DNA of 64,000 nucleotides from Bacteroidales bacterium UBA3808 (GCA_002369075.1 DFEG01000009.1:7748-71747), one strand, 5' to 3'. Positions 8,051 through 18,048 are shown, numbered from the stretch's first letter. Numbers and translations: made by a program. The notes: generated by a model from the letters alone, not told the origin.

Positions 8051-9415
8051 TTAGCGGCGATGGCTACCTCCGCCACCACCGGAAGAGAACCCTCCTCCAC
8101 TGCTGCGTACACTGCCTCCACCGGAGGAGAAACTGCTACGGCTTCCGCCATAACTGCCTCCGCTGTAGGAACTGCTTGAGCGTGAACTGCCGTAGGAGCT
8201 GCTTGAGCGTGAACTGCCGTAGGAACTGCTTGAGCGTGAACTGCCGTAGGAGCTGCTTGAGCGTGAGCTGCCGTAGGAACTGCTTGAACGCGAACTGCTG
8301 TAGGAACTGCTTGAGCGTGAGCTGCCGTAGGAACTGCTACCGTTGCCGCGGGAAGCAGTGTATGCGGAACTGCCCACTGCGCTCGTTGAGCGACGTGACG
8401 AACCGGTGGACCCGGCAACCGATGAAGCAGATGCGGCAGAGCGGGTTGTGACTGCCGTCGAGCGTGTTGAACCGGCGGCTGTCCTGGTCGAAGCGGTTGC
8501 GCTTGCGCTACGGGCGGAACCGGCGTCCGCTGCGGAGCGACCGGCAGTGCGCGTGGTGCTGCCGAACGTGTTACGCGCCGATGCGGCGGTACGCTGACTT
8601 GCCATCTGTTGCCCTGCGCCTCCCACGGCTCCACGCCCGGAACCTGCCGCTACGGTGCGCGCACTGCGTACGCTGCTGGTACTGCGGATCTCGCGGGCAT
8701 TGGTCAATCCGGCATTACGGCTACGGAACGAACGCTCGGGGTTAGCCACCGCGTACTCTCTTCGCGACACACCCCGGCTTAACTCATAATAGCCGGTATA
8801 GACCACGTGAGCGTGGTGGAACGTGCAGCAACAGTGGTAATGATGGAACGCATAGCAGTGATGCCAGTACCAGTCGTGCGACCAGCAAGCGTGGCTATAC
8901 CACCATCCGGGCCAATATCCCCAATACCAAGGGCTGTTCCATGCATACCATCCGTCGCACCAGAACCAGTCGTAGATCACAGGCCGATAGACATACACAG
9001 GCTCGATCACGTAATTCGTGCCATAGACATACTCGTCACCGACAATCTGCACTTTGACCTCGTCCTTCGCATCTTTCTCCACGTAGATGGAGGCAACATC
9101 CTGGAATATATCCTTCGCGAGGATAGCCTGCAATACAACAAGCCGCTTGTTGCCCTCCCCCGTCTCTACCACGCGCAGGTAATCGACTTGCCCGTCACCG
9201 TTGAGATCCAGATTACAGAACGCGCTGTCCGGGTTGTTGAGCATCGTCTCGAACTCCTCCAGGTTCTTAGCCTCTGCGAACAGTTTAGCTACCACCTTCA
9301 GATCGAGTCCTTCCGAGATGTCCGTACTCTTGGCGGAAACCGTTACTGTCTCGTCCGCCCATAACACTGTGCTCACGAGCATCAGCGTCATCAGAAGTGT
9401 AGTTAATTTTTTCAT
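8051..9415 (-). CDS. Secreted protein with Trp/His/Cys-rich centre and Ser-rich repeat tail
   Basis: 454 residues. Signal peptide to about residue 20 (MKKLTTLLMTLMLVSTVLWA). Residues about 30-130 form an ordered domain containing DLNGDGQVDYLRVVE, which looks like an EF-hand-type calcium loop. Residues about 150-200 are extremely rich in Trp, Tyr, His and Cys. From about residue 215 the chain is low-complexity Ser/Arg/Thr/Ala, ending in six tandem YGSSRSSSS nonamers and a GGGSHRR tail. Similar proteins with a W/Y-rich centre occur in Bacteroides as unannotated exported proteins. The role is unknown; metal or surface binding is only a guess. It is the last gene of the leftward cdd-lptF-ribBA group. 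Confidence 0.75.
   Translation of the reverse strand: MKKLTTLLMTLMLVSTVLWADETVTVSAKSTDISEGLDLKVVAKLFAEAKNLEEFETMLNNPDSAFCNLDLNGDGQVDYLRVVETGEGNKRLVVLQAILAKDIFQDVASIYVEKDAKDEVKVQIVGDEYVYGTNYVIEPVYVYRPVIYDWFWCDGWYAWNSPWYWGYWPGWWYSHACWSHDWYWHHCYAFHHYHCCCTFHHAHVVYTGYYELSRGVSRREYAVANPERSFRSRNAGLTNAREIRSTSSVRSARTVAAGSGRGAVGGAGQQMASQRTAASARNTFGSTTRTAGRSAADAGSARSASATASTRTAAGSTRSTAVTTRSAASASSVAGSTGSSRRSTSAVGSSAYTASRGNGSSSYGSSRSSSSYSSSRSSSSYGSSRSSSSYGSSRSSSSYGSSRSSSSYGSSRSSSSYSGGSYGGSRSSFSSGGGSVRSSGGGFSSGGGGGSHRR
8168..8329 (-). repeat. 27-bp tandem coding repeat, six units
   Basis: Six units of 27 bp (8168-8194, then every 27 bp to 8329) each encode YGSSRSSSS or a near variant. Units differ by only one to three bases, so the array looks recent and length-variable. 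A partial seventh unit follows. Confidence 0.9.
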
Positions 9416-9506
9416 AATTGTGTTAATTTAAAGGGTTCCCGAAATGTCGATACTACGATATACCGACATTCCGATATTCTCATTATTCAAATTCCGTGCC
9501 AAACGG

Positions 9507-10733
9507 CTACACGAGTTTGAGATCGTGGTGCATTTTTTCCTTCTTGGTACGCATATACCGCTCGTTCCAACGGTTAGGCGCAATCTCAATGGGAATGTTC
9601 TCCACTATCTCTATGCCGTACCCCTCCAGTCCTACGCGTTTCACGGGGTTGTTGGTCATGAGCCTCAGCTTGCAGGCCCCCATTTCCCGGAGAATCTGCG
9701 CGCCAACGCCGTAGTCCCGCTCGTCCGGACGGAACCCCAGATGGATATTCGCCTCCACAGTGTCGTCACCCTGCTCCTGAAGTTTGTAGGCACGGATCTT
9801 GTTCATGAGTCCAATACCACGTCCCTCCTGGTTCATATAGACGATCAGGCCCTTGCCTTCTTTCTCGATCATCTGCATGGCTCTGTTCAACTGCTCTCCG
9901 CACTCGCACCGCTGCGAACCGAAGATGTCCCCCGTCATGCAACTGGAGTGTACGCGGCAAAGCACCGGTTCGTCAGGCTCCCATTCTCCTTTCGCCAGGA
10001 CTACGTGCTCCAGCCCCGTGGTGAGGTCACGGAACGGAGTGAGCATGAACTCCCCGTTCCGGGTAGGCAGGAATACCGTTTCACCTTTTTCCACCAGTGC
10101 CGTTGTAACGGCGGGTACCGGTTTCTCCCGTTCCAGACGGTACGCAATCAGATCCTTGATAGTGATGATCTTGAGTCCGAACTCATGCGCCACCTCTTGC
10201 AACTGCGGCATACGCGCCATGGTTCCGTCGGCATTCATGATCTCTATCAATGCAGCCGCAGGGTGCAAGCCTGCCAGCCGAGCCAGATCGACTCCCGCCT
10301 CCGTGTGTCCGGCGCGCTGGAGCACACCTCCCGCCTTGGCATAAAGCGGATTAATATGCCCGGGACGGCCAAAGGTCTCCGGTTTCGACGCGGGGTCTGC
10401 CAAGGCGCGGATAGTAGCTGCTCGGTCCGCTGCCGAGACACCGGTAGTACAGCCCTCCAACTTATCCACCGTTACGGTGAACGGCGTGCCGAGCATGGAA
10501 GTGTTGTTCGCCACCTGGTGCATAAGATCCAGTTCGGCGCAACGCTGCTCGGTGATCGGACAACATAACACGCCGCGTCCGTGCTGCAGCATAAAATTCA
10601 CTTTCCCGGGCGTGATCTTCTCTGCGGCAATAATGAAATCGCCTTCGTTCTCACGATCCTCGTCGTCCACTACAATGACGAACTTACCGTTTCGGAAGTC
10701 GTCCAATGCTTCTTCTATTGTATTGATTTTCAT
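9507..10733 (-). CDS. ribBA: 3,4-dihydroxy-2-butanone 4-phosphate synthase / GTP cyclohydrolase II
   Basis: 408 residues, a two-domain riboflavin-synthesis enzyme. The N-terminal RibB half has [16 protein letters not shown] and the substrate loop GRPGHINPL with [13 protein letters not shown]. The C-terminal RibA half has the zinc site [21 protein letters not shown] and [11 protein letters not shown]. The tail [10 protein letters not shown] is usual in Bacteroidota. Its first about 50 bp overlap the end of the upstream lptF-family gene in another frame, implying coupled translation. Confidence 0.96.
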   Translation of the reverse strand: MKINTIEEALDDFRNGKFVIVVDDEDRENEGDFIIAAEKITPGKVNFMLQHGRGVLCCPITEQRCAELDLMHQVANNTSMLGTPFTVTVDKLEGCTTGVSAADRAATIRALADPASKPETFGRPGHINPLYAKAGGVLQRAGHTEAGVDLARLAGLHPAAALIEIMNADGTMARMPQLQEVAHEFGLKIITIKDLIAYRLEREKPVPAVTTALVEKGETVFLPTRNGEFMLTPFRDLTTGLEHVVLAKGEWEPDEPVLCRVHSSCMTGDIFGSQRCECGEQLNRAMQMIEKEGKGLIVYMNQEGRGIGLMNKIRAYKLQEQGDDTVEANIHLGFRPDERDYGVGAQILREMGACKLRLMTNNPVKRVGLEGYGIEIVENIPIEIAPNRWNERYMRTKKEKMHHDLKLV

Positions 10734-12186
10734 AATTTCTAACTCTATAAAAGAATCTCTTTGCCTTGATTGTCCATGTTTCAGGGTTGAAAAGCGGCGA
10801 GTCGGTAGCCGCCTTGTAGGTCAGGAAAATCCCTACCGGCAGCAGAACAAACGAGCTGAGCCACATTCCCGCCCAACAGGGCCATAATGCCTCGCGCGCC
10901 ATTTTGTACCCCGTGTTATCAATGATATAATAGATGATAAACAGTATGACGGATATCACTACCGGTGCCCCCAACCCACCCTTGCGGATAATGGTACCGA
11001 GCGGCGCTCCGATGAAAAAGAACACCAGACACGCGAACGCCAAAGTGAACTTCCTGTAGAGCTCTATCTCGTGCTTGCGTATATACCGGTCTGCGTCCTC
11101 CAGCATGATTGCGTTATAGTCGATCTGGTCCCGGTAGTTCTGCGCCCGCTCCCTCGCCATCACAAGAATATGGGTGTATTGGTTAGGCGAGACCGTTCTC
11201 CAGAGAGAATCCAGCGAATAAGTCTGCTTCTCGTCCGCAGTAAGTTCCGTCGGCACGATTACGTTCCGCGTGTTCTCCCGGCTGAAAAAACGCTCCTCCA
11301 GCAACTGATTGCTTTGTTCCGCACAACGCTCCCTTGAGACATCTTTCACCGAATCGATCGACTGCAGCAGTTGGGTTACATTCTTGCTCACATGCTGATC
11401 CTCGAGAATGGACTCGTCGTAGCGGTTGAAGTCCGTTGCAAAATCAATGACTATCCGCTTATGGGCAAATGTCTCGCGGCGGTAAGGTATATTCTTGGTC
11501 GTACCGGTTGCCCGCTGTTGCTTCCTGTTCAGGTTCTCAAACGACTCCCCGTTGATCAGATCAAGTATCAGGAAGCGCTTGTCCGCCGAAGCCGTGAGCC
11601 GCCCTGTGTCCGCAACCATGACCGTCGCGTTCTCGAATCCCTCCGTGTAGTCGTAGATCATGATGTTCAACAGCGAGTTTTTGTCCTTGTTCCGCACATA
11701 AATATGGTAGCCGCTTATCTCGTCGTAGAACTCGCCTACAGGGATCTGCAACTCCGGACTCTTCTGGCGTAAGGAGAAGATGAGCGCCCACAGTTTCATC
11801 TGCGATTTGGGCAGCACGCTGTTGCTAAAAAAAAACGCCCCTACACTCAAGAACGCCACCGCAACAGCCAACGGTCTCAATATACGGAAGAGGGAAATCC
11901 CCGCCGCCTTCATGGCAGTCAGTTCCAGTTTCTCAGCCAGATTGCCGAACGAGATCAGCGAACTGAGGAGTATAGCCAACGGCAATGCCAAAGGCACAAC
12001 CGACGCCGTGGCATAGACGAAAAACTCCGCCAACACGTTCAGCCCTATTCCTTTTCCCACCAAATCGTTCACGTGCATCCACATGAACTGCATCAACAAG
12101 ATAAAGATCGCTATAAAGAAAGTAGCCAGAAACAGCCCCAGAAAATTCCGAAGCAGATAAATGTCTATTTTCTTTATTATTTTCAA
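10684..12186 (-). CDS. LptF/LptG-family permease (YjgP/YjgQ)
   Basis: 500 residues. It is an inner-membrane component of the LPS export ABC complex. There are three membrane spans at about residues 10-105 ([19 protein letters not shown]; the [16 protein letters not shown] region), a periplasmic domain of about 250 residues, then three spans at the C-terminus ([20 protein letters not shown]). The GAPLG and [20 protein letters not shown] motifs are family hallmarks. TTG 12186 is the only start that keeps the first span and directly abuts the cdd stop. The protein is longer than E. coli LptF (366), mainly in the periplasmic domain. Whether it is LptF or LptG is not resolved. Confidence 0.9.
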   Translation of the reverse strand: MKIIKKIDIYLLRNFLGLFLATFFIAIFILLMQFMWMHVNDLVGKGIGLNVLAEFFVYATASVVPLALPLAILLSSLISFGNLAEKLELTAMKAAGISLFRILRPLAVAVAFLSVGAFFFSNSVLPKSQMKLWALIFSLRQKSPELQIPVGEFYDEISGYHIYVRNKDKNSLLNIMIYDYTEGFENATVMVADTGRLTASADKRFLILDLINGESFENLNRKQQRATGTTKNIPYRRETFAHKRIVIDFATDFNRYDESILEDQHVSKNVTQLLQSIDSVKDVSRERCAEQSNQLLEERFFSRENTRNVIVPTELTADEKQTYSLDSLWRTVSPNQYTHILVMARERAQNYRDQIDYNAIMLEDADRYIRKHEIELYRKFTLAFACLVFFFIGAPLGTIIRKGGLGAPVVISVILFIIYYIIDNTGYKMAREALWPCWAGMWLSSFVLLPVGIFLTYKAATDSPLFNPETWTIKAKRFFYRVRNYENQYNRRSIGRLPKR

Positions 12187-12669
12187 TTAACCTATTAAGT
12201 TTTCCTTCACAAACGTCAGCGGCAGGAGGTCGGCAGCGGACTCAAAGACATATGTCTCCTCCTCACCGTAGAGGAGAACCTCCATCTTAGCGCCGTAGCG
12301 GTGTTCGCTCTCGAGCATCACTTGTCTGCATCCTCCGCAAGGCGCACCGGGTTCCTTGGTGAAATGTCCGCCCGTGAAACAGGCGATTGCCAATTTCTTC
12401 ACCGGCACCTCGGGATACTGCGCCCCGGCGGCAAACAAAGCGGTCCGCTCTGCGCACAGGCCGCTCGGGTAAGCGGCATTCTCCTGGTTACACCCACGGA
12501 TGATTTCACCGTTCTCCAACAGCAACCCCGCTCCTACGTGGAAATGGCTATAGGGACAATAACTACGTTCCACCTGCTCCTTCGCAACCGTGAGCACGGC
12601 GCGCTGTTCGTCCGTCAGTTCGTCCCATTTATAGGCACGCATCTTTGCTGTCAAATTGTACTCTTTCAT
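12187..12669 (-). CDS. cdd: Cytidine deaminase
   Basis: 160 residues, of the homotetrameric class. It deaminates cytidine and deoxycytidine to uridine forms. Zinc-site residues are in CAERTALF (Cys, catalytic Glu) and PCGGCRQVM. YCPYSHFHVGAGLL is the usual N-terminal block. It leads the leftward group cdd-lptF-ribBA, with its own promoter at 12715-12745. Confidence 0.95.
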   Translation of the reverse strand: MKEYNLTAKMRAYKWDELTDEQRAVLTVAKEQVERSYCPYSHFHVGAGLLLENGEIIRGCNQENAAYPSGLCAERTALFAAGAQYPEVPVKKLAIACFTGGHFTKEPGAPCGGCRQVMLESEHRYGAKMEVLLYGEEETYVFESAADLLPLTFVKENLIG

Positions 12670-12714
12670 ACTATTGATTTGGTTAATTTATGCGTATTAA
12701 TACAAATTAGTGTG

Positions 12715-12813
12715 CAAAGATACTATATTTTTCGGACATACGCAAGTTTTTAATAATTTTTATTAAAAAAAGTGCCTTTTACTTGCGCACCTCAAAAAAT
12801 AGTATTACCTTTG
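12715..12813. promoter_or_regulatory. Divergent promoters for cdd and nadK
   Basis: Leftward: TATCTTTG at 12715-12722 with TTG at 12743-12745 (20-bp spacer). Rightward: TTG at 12784-12786 and TACCTTTG at 12806-12813 (19-bp spacer). Between them lies an AT-rich tract with no other feature. Confidence 0.75.
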
Positions 12814-12836
12814 CACTCGCAAAGGTTTGAACAGCA

Positions 12837-13730
12837 ATGACTATAGTTATTTTTGGAAATGCGATGAAGCCGGACACCCTGACAGAGGTGAGGCATATAT
12901 TGCAGTTTACGACAGAAAAAGGTATTCATGTGCTACTCTCCCAGGAGTTGCGGCAGGAGTTAGACCTGCGTGAGTACCCCAGTTTCCCTGAGAATTGGGA
13001 CGGCGAGCAACAGCCCGAGAACGTATATGGAGAGCCAATTGATTTTGCGCTGTCCGTAGGCGGTGACGGTACGTTTCTGACCAGTGCGGCTGCCATCGGT
13101 AACAAGAATATCCCCATCTTGGGTGTCAACTGCGGTCACTTGGGCTTTTTGGCGGAGGTGCAGACCCAGAATGTAGATGAGATTTTGCAGCAACTGGTAG
13201 CCGGCGAATACACTATAGAGCGGCGGCACTTGCTCTCGCTCACGATCATCGACAAAGAGGGTAACAAACGCGACGATTTAGTGATGGCTCCCAACGCGCT
13301 CAACGAGATTGCCATTCTCAAACAAGGTTTGACCAACATGCTGACTATAGAGACGAAAGTCAACGGCGAGTTGCTACACACCTACCACTCGGACGGTCTG
13401 ATTATCGCGACGCCGACTGGCAGTACCGCCTACAACCTCTCTACCGGCGGACCGTTGGTAGTGCCGCAGAGCCGCGGGATCATCCTCACGCCCATCGCGC
13501 CGCACAGCCTGACGGTACGGCCGATTGTGATGCCGGACGACTGGCAGTTTGACATCCGCGTCAACAGCCGCTACGATGCGTACATGGTCTCTGTCGATGG
13601 CCGCAGCCAGAGTCTGAGCACGGACATGAGCCTCCATATCGAGCGTGCACCATACACGGTAAAGGTGGTACAATTAGGTGACAACAGTTTCTTGAAGAGT
13701 TTACGGACAAAACTGAATTGGGGCATATGA
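12837..13730 (+). CDS. nadK: NAD kinase
   Basis: 297 residues. It phosphorylates NAD to NADP in the cytoplasm. The GGDGTFL motif (VGGDGTFLTSAAAIG) and the diagnostic TPTGSTAYNLSTGGP motif are present, with a NExAI block (LNEIAILKQG). Length is normal. Its TGA overlaps the lgt ATG (ATGA). Confidence 0.96.
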   Translation: MTIVIFGNAMKPDTLTEVRHILQFTTEKGIHVLLSQELRQELDLREYPSFPENWDGEQQPENVYGEPIDFALSVGGDGTFLTSAAAIGNKNIPILGVNCGHLGFLAEVQTQNVDEILQQLVAGEYTIERRHLLSLTIIDKEGNKRDDLVMAPNALNEIAILKQGLTNMLTIETKVNGELLHTYHSDGLIIATPTGSTAYNLSTGGPLVVPQSRGIILTPIAPHSLTVRPIVMPDDWQFDIRVNSRYDAYMVSVDGRSQSLSTDMSLHIERAPYTVKVVQLGDNSFLKSLRTKLNWGI

Positions 13731-14665
13731 TATTAAACTATATAGTGTGGGATGTAGACCCGATACTGATTCATTTCGGTGACGGAGGAATCCGATGGTA
13801 CGGTCTGTTATGGGCAATCGGTCTGTATATCTGCTGGGCAGTAAACGAGCGGATGTACAAGCGGGAGAATTGCCCTGCCGAGTGGGCGGACCAACTCTTT
13901 TTCTGGATGGCGGCAGGTGTGATCATCGGTGCGCGGTTAGGGCATTGCTGGTTCTATGAGTGGCACCAATACGGCCAGCCGTGGCACCTGTTCGGCTGGG
14001 AGTTCACGTACCGCAATCCGTATATAGAGAACCCGCTCCGGCTTCTCAAAATATGGGAGGGCGGGCTCAGCAGTCATGGCGGCGCAATAGGTCTGATCAC
14101 GGCGGCTGTTCTGCTCAACAAATACAAGTTCAGCCGGTACCCGCAGTTCGGCACTTCGTGGCTCTGGATCCTCGACCGGCTCTGCGTAGGCGTTTGCTTC
14201 ACGGCGATGCTGATCCGTCTGGGCAACCTGTTCAACAGTGAGATATACGGCGGTCCGACCGATCTGCCGTGGGGTTTTGTCTTCGTCCGTGACGGTCAGA
14301 CCGTTCCATGCCACCCTACTCAGATTTATGAGATTCTGTATTGTTTTGTTGCGCTACTCGTCACATGGCCAATGTACTGGTACACGGATGCAAGGCGGCG
14401 AGAGGGACTGTTGTTAGGCGTGTTCTTCGAGATTGTTTTTGTCTCCCGTTTCCTACTGGAGTTCATCAAGAACGACCAGGAGGCTTTCGAGGCAGGACAC
14501 CTGCTCAACATGGGTCAACTGCTCAGTATCCCGTTCATCGCATTAGGTCTATATCTTATCATTCGCGCGTATAGAAGACCTCTATCGCCGGTAGTGGACA
14601 AGCAGCCGGAGAGTCTCGAGGAGAAATACAGGGAGCCCGAGAACGCTAAAACCAAGAAGAAATGA
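13727..14665 (+). CDS. lgt: Prolipoprotein diacylglyceryl transferase
   Basis: 312 residues from ATG 13727 (MILNYIVWDVDP), chosen over an in-frame TTG 9 bp upstream because it gives the ATGA overlap with nadK. It is a polytopic inner-membrane enzyme that attaches diacylglycerol to the lipobox cysteine of prolipoproteins. The Lgt signature region is GLSSHGGAIGLI and RLGNLFNSEIYG, and HPTQIYE follows. The C-terminal about 30 residues are charged and cytoplasmic. It serves the many lipoproteins coded in this window. Confidence 0.96.
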   Translation: MILNYIVWDVDPILIHFGDGGIRWYGLLWAIGLYICWAVNERMYKRENCPAEWADQLFFWMAAGVIIGARLGHCWFYEWHQYGQPWHLFGWEFTYRNPYIENPLRLLKIWEGGLSSHGGAIGLITAAVLLNKYKFSRYPQFGTSWLWILDRLCVGVCFTAMLIRLGNLFNSEIYGGPTDLPWGFVFVRDGQTVPCHPTQIYEILYCFVALLVTWPMYWYTDARRREGLLLGVFFEIVFVSRFLLEFIKNDQEAFEAGHLLNMGQLLSIPFIALGLYLIIRAYRRPLSPVVDKQPESLEEKYREPENAKTKKK

Positions 14666-15597
14666 ACAAACAGGACTTACGAATCATCTATTTAGGTACG
14701 CCGGAGTTTGCCGCGGAGAGCCTCAAGGCGCTGGTAGAAGGCGGATATAATGTAGTCGCCGTGGTGACCATGCCGGACAAACCGGCAGGACGAGGCCACC
14801 AGTTGCAGTACTCGGACGTAAAGAAATATGCCTTGGAGGCAGGTCTGCCGGTCTTACAGCCGGAGAGACTGAAAGACGAAGGGTTCTTAGAGGAACTGCG
14901 TTCCTACCATGCGGATCTGCAGATAGTCGTAGCTTTCCGCATGTTGCCGGAGGCTGTTTGGGCGATGCCGCGACTGGGCACGTTCAATCTCCACGCCTCC
15001 TTGCTGCCCCAATACCGCGGTGCAGCGCCGATCAACCGGGCGGTCATGAACGGCGACAAAGAGACCGGAGCGACCACCTTCATGTTAAAGCACGAGATAG
15101 ACACCGGTAACATGATTCTCCAAGAGCGCATTCCGATCGGCGAGGACGAAAACGTAGGTTCGGTACACGACCGGCTCATGGCTTTAGGTGCGACCATGGT
15201 CACCCGCACGGTGGACCTCATCATCGATTGCGAGAACAAAGGCATCGCCCTGCCGACCACCCCCCAGCCCGAGTTGGCGGAATTACGTCCGGCACCCAAG
15301 ATATTCAAAGAGGATTGCGAAATTCACTTCTCCGGGATGACCGCCGCAGAAGTGCATAATTTCGTACGCGGTCTCAGTCCCTACCCTGCTGCATGGGCAA
15401 ACCTCACCATACACGGACAGCGTTTTGAGAACGTGAAGGTGTACAAAGTCGGAATATCAGAATATCGAAATATCGATGTATCGAAGAATGAACTTATTGT
15501 GCCCTGCAAAGAAGGTGCCGTGAGCATCTTGGAACTCCAGGTTCCCGGCAAGAAACGCATGGATATCAAATCCTTTTTAAACGGATTACACGGATGA
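14662..15597 (+). CDS. fmt: Methionyl-tRNA formyltransferase
   Basis: 311 residues. It formylates Met-tRNA for initiation. Conserved blocks: the formyltransferase centre NLHASLLPQYRGAAPINRAVMNG, SPYPAAW and the start IIYLGTPEFA. At about residues 263-276 the C-terminal domain carries VGISEYRNIDVSKNE, coded by tandem AATATCG-like units (about 15449-15487). This looks like an in-frame repeat insertion. ATGA overlaps link it to lgt upstream and the HD protein downstream. Confidence 0.95.
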   Translation: MNKQDLRIIYLGTPEFAAESLKALVEGGYNVVAVVTMPDKPAGRGHQLQYSDVKKYALEAGLPVLQPERLKDEGFLEELRSYHADLQIVVAFRMLPEAVWAMPRLGTFNLHASLLPQYRGAAPINRAVMNGDKETGATTFMLKHEIDTGNMILQERIPIGEDENVGSVHDRLMALGATMVTRTVDLIIDCENKGIALPTTPQPELAELRPAPKIFKEDCEIHFSGMTAAEVHNFVRGLSPYPAAWANLTIHGQRFENVKVYKVGISEYRNIDVSKNELIVPCKEGAVSILELQVPGKKRMDIKSFLNGLHG

Positions 15598-16145
15598 TTG
15601 ATTATTTAGGACTCATTGACAAATATTATGCTTCGCAGCCGGAGTTAAGACACGTGCTTGTCACGCATAGCCGGCAGGTAGCCGACCGTGCTTTGCAGAT
15701 TGTGGATGCCCACCCCCAGTGGACGGAGCAAGGATTAGTAGACCGCGTGTTTGTAGAGGAAGCGGCTATGCTGCACGATATAGGGATCATCTACTGCTCG
15801 GCGCCGAAGATCTACTGCAACGGACCGCACAAATACATCGAGCACGGCTATTTAGGTGCTGAGTTGTTGCGTTCCGAGGGACTTCCCAAACACGCATTGG
15901 TAGCCGAGCGGCACACCGGCACCGGCATTACCATCGAGCAGATAGAGCGCGAAGAGCTGCCCATTCCCGAACAGGACTATTGCCCGCAAAGTATTGAGGA
16001 GAAAGTGATATGCTATGCCGACAAGTTCTATTCCAAAAGCCACCTCGGTGAAGAGGTGCCCTTGAATAAGATCAAATACAACATCTGGAAATACGGTCAC
16101 GAGGGCTACATGCGCTGGCAAGCGCTGGAGGCCTTGTGTAAGTAA
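15594..16145 (+). CDS. HD-domain phosphohydrolase
   Basis: 183 residues. HD-fold residues are H25 in LVTHSRQVADRA, the HD pair in AAMLHDIGIIYC, YIEHGYLGAELLRSEG, and a later ADKFYSK. This is the pattern of small metal-dependent phosphohydrolases related to the YedJ/uncharacterised HDIG group. The substrate cannot be deduced. It ends the nadK-lgt-fmt-HD operon with a 4-bp overlap to fmt. Confidence 0.8.
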   Translation: MIDYLGLIDKYYASQPELRHVLVTHSRQVADRALQIVDAHPQWTEQGLVDRVFVEEAAMLHDIGIIYCSAPKIYCNGPHKYIEHGYLGAELLRSEGLPKHALVAERHTGTGITIEQIEREELPIPEQDYCPQSIEEKVICYADKFYSKSHLGEEVPLNKIKYNIWKYGHEGYMRWQALEALCK

Positions 16146-16225
16146 ATCGAGCTTGCGAGAAATACTTAAAGGGCTATTTACGATGGCTTGAGCTGGACGC
16201 CTTATGCAAATAGACTGAGTTTGTG

Positions 16226-16864
16226 TCAGAACCTGAAACCGATACCGGCTTTCAAGATTGTTTCCATTCCCGCGTTGGCCTCCAACATGCCAAACACATG
16301 CTCGCCACCAACCGCCAGACCGAGAACCGTGATGTTCAGAGCCGGAATGACGGCAAATGATACGGGATGCGTATTCCCCTTGCTGTCCGAATAGCCGCTA
16401 TTGTAACGGTCAACGCGCACGTACGCCCCTACACCCAAATCTATTCCCGAATACATTTGAAAATACTTCAGGTTCAGGTAGGTAAACTGCACGCTTCCCA
16501 TCATTGCCGCCAGATGGACAAACGAAGAGCCTTTAACGGCACTTGTTGAGGCATCTGTCATGGAGAATGTTGTACCTTCCCAACTCATCTTGAACCCCGA
16601 GCGGAGCCACCAGAAGTTCTGGTGGTGGTACTGGAGTCCATACCCGCCGTAGTAGCGGATGTCCTTGGCGCCATTGGTCGAAAGAGCCGGCACCCATGAC
16701 AATGTGGATGCGCCGAGCCAGAAAAGGCTCATGTAACCGGCAGTGAAGGTGAGAGAACTGCGATTAGAGTCCCAACCGTCTCTGGGAGCACGGGAGCTAT
16801 CGCCCGCCTGCATATGTGTCACAGCCATCACCGTGGCAAGCACAATCGTTAACAATCGTTTCAT
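16226..16864 (-). CDS. Exported beta-barrel protein, function unknown
   Basis: 212 residues. Signal peptide at 1-20 (MKRLLTIVLATVMAVTHMQA). The rest alternates hydrophobic strands and polar turns (SLTFTAGYMSLFWLG; YYGGYGLQYHHQNFWWLRSG; IDLGVGAYVRVDRY) and ends in Phe (KAGIGFRF), as an outer-membrane barrel would. No enzyme motif was seen. It is leftward, 20 bp after the DUF3078 gene, and may share its transcript. Confidence 0.7.
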   Translation of the reverse strand: MKRLLTIVLATVMAVTHMQAGDSSRAPRDGWDSNRSSLTFTAGYMSLFWLGASTLSWVPALSTNGAKDIRYYGGYGLQYHHQNFWWLRSGFKMSWEGTTFSMTDASTSAVKGSSFVHLAAMMGSVQFTYLNLKYFQMYSGIDLGVGAYVRVDRYNSGYSDSKGNTHPVSFAVIPALNITVLGLAVGGEHVFGMLEANAGMETILKAGIGFRF

Positions 16865-16884
16865 TGTATATTGGTTTTAATAGA

Positions 16885-18048
16885 TTACCTGAATTTGTGG
16901 TTAAATCCGATGGAGATCAGTTCGCGGAACTGTATCCGCGGTTTGGTTTCTCCGTCCTTAATGACCGAAGTATCGTACCGCGGGTGTAGCATCACACGGG
17001 CGGAAATCCAGCGGTTGATAATGAAGTCGCAGTTCACCTCCAAGTCCAACTCCACGTGACGGTAGTTGGTGTACATATAAAACCTGGTCTCCAACTGCAC
17101 TTCACGCACGGGTTTCCATAGATACTCCACGCGCACGGACGAACCGATATTATGCTGTGTCTGCTCTCCTGCTTCAAGTCCATAATCCGTGCTCTTCACC
17201 CTTGCCGTATCTGCAATATGAATCACCTTATACGAGAAGGGCGAAACGGACAGAGAAAGCCCTTTCACAGGCTTATAGTCCACGCCCGCCGCAAAGTTGA
17301 ACCGGAAAGGCGAGAACGGCGCCGATTTGAGTTCCCTGGAGTTGGATTTATAGGTAGGGAAAAGACGCGTCTCAATCTCTGCGGAGACGGATGTAAAGAG
17401 CGTCGGGATGATCCGCAGGTTGGCTTTGGAGTAAATACGGAAGAGGTCATCCGTCGTGTTCATCTTATGCAGACTGTCGGCGGAGACGGTGGAACCGCCT
17501 ATTCGCCATTCGCCGAAGTTCTCCCATGTGAACCGGTCAGTGATATAACTGGCCTGCCCTTTGGCGATACCCAATGCCGCGAAGGAGGACGAGCCGCCCT
17601 GGTACCAGTTGTCGGTCACGTAGTTCTGGGTGATTTGCGCCATGAGTGTCGCCTCGCGCCGCCAAGGTGACTTCATCGCCCTGATGGCTTCCAACACATC
17701 GTTGCGATCCTCCACCTCGTCTTTCACCCATGATTTCTCGATGGAGATATCCGGCACTTTCTCAATTGATTGTACCGTCAGTTCGGCGTTAGCCAGCCTG
17801 AGCGAATCAATCTCTGCTTTCTCGCGTTGGAGCGAGTCGAGCCGCATTAAGTCCGCGAGGGTCAGCGTATCGGTGGTGTCGTTGGCATGGATTGCCAGAC
17901 TCTGCCGGGACACGAGGTCGAGCAACACCTCGTCCATCTCGACCGTCCGTTGCTGGTCGGCGAGTTTGAAGGTGTCGATATATAATTGTTGCGCCGTCAA
18001 ATTCATGGCGGCGCATACAAATAACAGTATAGTCAATAACTTCCTCAC
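16885..18048 (-). CDS. DUF3078-type outer-membrane protein
   Basis: 387 residues from GTG 18048 (start RKLLTILLFVCAAMNLTAQ, a signal peptide). The frame is open further upstream, but that part runs into the secA end and repeats. A helical linker of about 100 residues (DSLQREKAEIDSLRLANAE) precedes a barrel region with the phrase NWYQGGSSSFAALG, typical of the DUF3078 family, and a final GFNHKFR strand. The gene follows secA by about 60 bp. That gap holds two CTTTTGTCTTTGAGC repeats. Confidence 0.8.
   Translation of the reverse strand: MRKLLTILLFVCAAMNLTAQQLYIDTFKLADQQRTVEMDEVLLDLVSRQSLAIHANDTTDTLTLADLMRLDSLQREKAEIDSLRLANAELTVQSIEKVPDISIEKSWVKDEVEDRNDVLEAIRAMKSPWRREATLMAQITQNYVTDNWYQGGSSSFAALGIAKGQASYITDRFTWENFGEWRIGGSTVSADSLHKMNTTDDLFRIYSKANLRIIPTLFTSVSAEIETRLFPTYKSNSRELKSAPFSPFRFNFAAGVDYKPVKGLSLSVSPFSYKVIHIADTARVKSTDYGLEAGEQTQHNIGSSVRVEYLWKPVREVQLETRFYMYTNYRHVELDLEVNCDFIINRWISARVMLHPRYDTSVIKDGETKPRIQFRELISIGFNHKFR

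Noticed and set aside
8168..8329. Phase-variable promoter repeat
   Set aside because: The 27-bp units are inside a coding region and a multiple of three, so changes alter protein length, not the frame.
9444..10568. Long open frame opposite ribBA
   Set aside because: Shadow of ribBA; all conserved enzyme motifs are on the other strand.
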